7,882 bases of DNA, from NCBI GenBank assembly GCA_964228975.1, contig CAXRCC010000243.1, positions 1 through 7,882 of the forward strand. Reading direction: 5' to 3'. Below the pieces are notes generated by a model, which was not told where the DNA came from, made no database searches, and saw only the letters and a program-made list of their open reading frames with translations. The first letter of the stretch is position 1; each line of letters begins with the position of its first letter. This DNA comes from Paraneptunicella sp964228975 (GTDB lineage: Bacteria; Pseudomonadota; Gammaproteobacteria; Enterobacterales; Alteromonadaceae). Positions 7,037-7,882 of the stretch are shown here, one piece after another. A program made the position numbers and the translations under genes.

Positions 7037-7063
7037 ATAATATGATCTTGAACATATTGTCAT
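7037..7063 (-). promoter_or_regulatory. Candidate promoter of the TetR gene
   Basis: On the minus strand ATGACA (7058-7063, 5/6) and TATTAT (7037-7042, 5/6) are separated by a short 15-bp spacer. The palindrome at 7039-7058 covers the spacer and touches both hexamers, which would suit autorepression. No equally good pair was found for the GST direction. Confidence 0.35.
7039..7058. promoter_or_regulatory. Probable TetR operator in the divergent gap
   Basis: AATATGATCTTGAACATATT is an imperfect palindrome: the outer 6 bp (AATATG/CATATT) and an inner TC/GA pair match, 16 of 20 positions symmetric. Its size and position between a TetR gene and its divergent partner are typical for a TetR-family site. 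Binding by this particular regulator is inferred. Confidence 0.6.
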
Positions 7064-7110
7064 CCAATTTAGGCTAAAAACTCAATGTTGTTTTTAGGAG
7101 TGAAAAAGAT

Positions 7111-7761
7111 ATGACAACAAAGCCCACTATCTCCATTGTTGGTGTGCCATTCAGTAATTTTGTGCGTTCGGTCATGCTAATTTGTGAGGAACACGCTATT
7201 CCCTACACCGTCAAAATGGAGCATAAAGAGGACAAATTCGAGCTTCGCGATAAAGGGCTATTGAAGCTCAATCCGTTCGGGAAAATCCCGATTGCGATAA
7301 TAAACGATCAAGCTATATGCGAAACGGCGACGATTATTCGCTTACTGGATAAAGAATACGGGAACAGCCAATTTCAGGCGGAAGATCCCATACACAATGC
7401 CTTAATCGATCAATGGTGTGCTTTTGCCAGCATTTACGTTGATAAGCACATCATCAGAGACACTTTGCTAGAGTTTTTCTTCCCTAAAGGAGAAAACGGT
7501 ACTGTGCGTTTTGATGTTGTTGAAGCCAATGTGCCTAAATTGCGCGAGATCGTGCAAACTTTAGCAACGCAATTAGGGGAAAATGCGTATATTTGTGGCG
7601 ACCATGTTTCACTGGCTGACTTTTTACTGATTCCAACTTTGGACTACCTGAAAAACTCGCCCCTCGGTGAGCAGTTATTGCCGAAAGATAACGTGCTAAC
7701 ACAATATATTAGCCGAATGAGAAGCAGAAGCTCCTGCCAAAAAGTGCTGGTTGCGAAATAG
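7111..7761 (+). CDS. Glutathione S-transferase-family protein
   Basis: This 216-residue cytosolic protein has the two-domain GST layout. The thioredoxin-like N-domain (about 6-84) begins with a beta strand followed by PFSNFVRSV; S15 is a plausible catalytic serine, in the position used by phi-like classes. It contains NPFGKIPI with the cis-proline P60, and E71-T72 in the glutathione gamma-glutamyl-binding motif. The helical C-domain carries the N-capping box S167-L-A-D170. Family members conjugate glutathione to electrophiles or reduce and isomerise small substrates; the substrate here is unknown. The start is well supported by AGGAGTG (7096-7102), whose AGGAG core ends 10 nt before the ATG. 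Divergence from the TetR gene suggests induction by a compound sensed by that regulator. The gene ends before a clear terminator and appears monocistronic. Confidence 0.92.
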   Translation: MTTKPTISIVGVPFSNFVRSVMLICEEHAIPYTVKMEHKEDKFELRDKGLLKLNPFGKIPIAIINDQAICETATIIRLLDKEYGNSQFQAEDPIHNALIDQWCAFASIYVDKHIIRDTLLEFFFPKGENGTVRFDVVEANVPKLREIVQTLATQLGENAYICGDHVSLADFLLIPTLDYLKNSPLGEQLLPKDNVLTQYISRMRSRSSCQKVLVAK

Positions 7762-7783
7762 TTAATCGTTACGAGGTGAGGTA

Positions 7784-7800
7784 TCGCTACGAACTAGCGA
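7784..7800. repeat. Small hairpin after the GST gene
   Basis: TCGCTA-CGAAC-TAGCGA forms a 6-bp stem with a 5-nt loop, 22 bp past the GST stop. It has no U-tract. It may be a 3' mRNA structure preceding the terminator. Confidence 0.35.
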
Positions 7801-7826
7801 GAGGTTAATACAACAAGTTACGCATT

Positions 7827-7856
7827 AAAAAAGGCCGCTGATACGGCCTTTCTTTC
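7827..7856. terminator. Bidirectional Rho-independent terminator
   Basis: An 8-bp stem AAAGGCCG/CGGCCTTT (7830-7837 with 7844-7851) closes a CTGATA loop. The plus strand follows with CTTTC. The minus strand reads out into six T residues, which is the stronger tail. It ends the GST transcript and probably also a minus-strand gene whose body lies beyond the window edge. Confidence 0.85.
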
Positions 7857-7882
7857 ATATTGAATTATTTACTTTTATCCAA

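Noticed and set aside
1..7882. A new defence, biosynthetic or mobile system
   Set aside because: Every substantial gene belongs to a recognised family, neighbours point in different directions with their own signals, and there are no transposase, integrase, toxin-antitoxin, CRISPR or tRNA sequences.

Overview
The window looks like an ordinary chromosomal segment of a marine-type gammaproteobacterium, probably of the Alteromonadales or a neighbouring order. This is inferred from moderate GC, a YdhL-like DUF1289 protein, an M13 lipoprotein peptidase and a large secreted GH13 amylase. No marker gene fixes the taxon. There is no mobile element, CRISPR array, tRNA or rRNA, and I found no convincing evidence of a new multi-gene system.

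Layout. At the left edge (<1-450, +) is the C-terminal part of an ICMT/PEMT-type membrane methyltransferase. It converges, with only 3 nt between stop codons, on a small four-cysteine DUF1289 protein (454-714, -). A 250-bp spacer holds a bidirectional terminator (811-839) and short repeats. Next comes an M13 (neprilysin/PepO-like) zinc peptidase with a lipoprotein signal (965-3046, -). A 330-bp gene-free gap with a long inverted repeat (3271-3320) follows. Then comes a 986-residue secreted GH13 alpha-amylase with three N-terminal starch-binding-like modules (3377-6337, -), and a TetR/AcrR-family regulator (6463-7020, -). The regulator is divergent from a glutathione S-transferase-like gene (7111-7761, +), which ends at a terminator (7830-7851).

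Two regulatory ideas stand out. First, a LacI-type palindrome with a central CG (6428-6441) lies in the TetR-amylase gap. It suggests sugar-responsive control of the amylase by a LacI-family repressor such as MalR, encoded elsewhere. Second, the 90-bp gap between the TetR gene and the GST gene carries a 20-bp imperfect palindrome (7039-7058) placed to let the TetR protein control both genes.

Functionally these are separate units. The amylase would degrade starch or glycogen outside the cytoplasm, and the M13 lipoprotein would cleave peptides at the cell envelope. The TetR/GST pair looks like a small detoxification or stress module. The two left-hand genes are housekeeping-like or uncharacterised.
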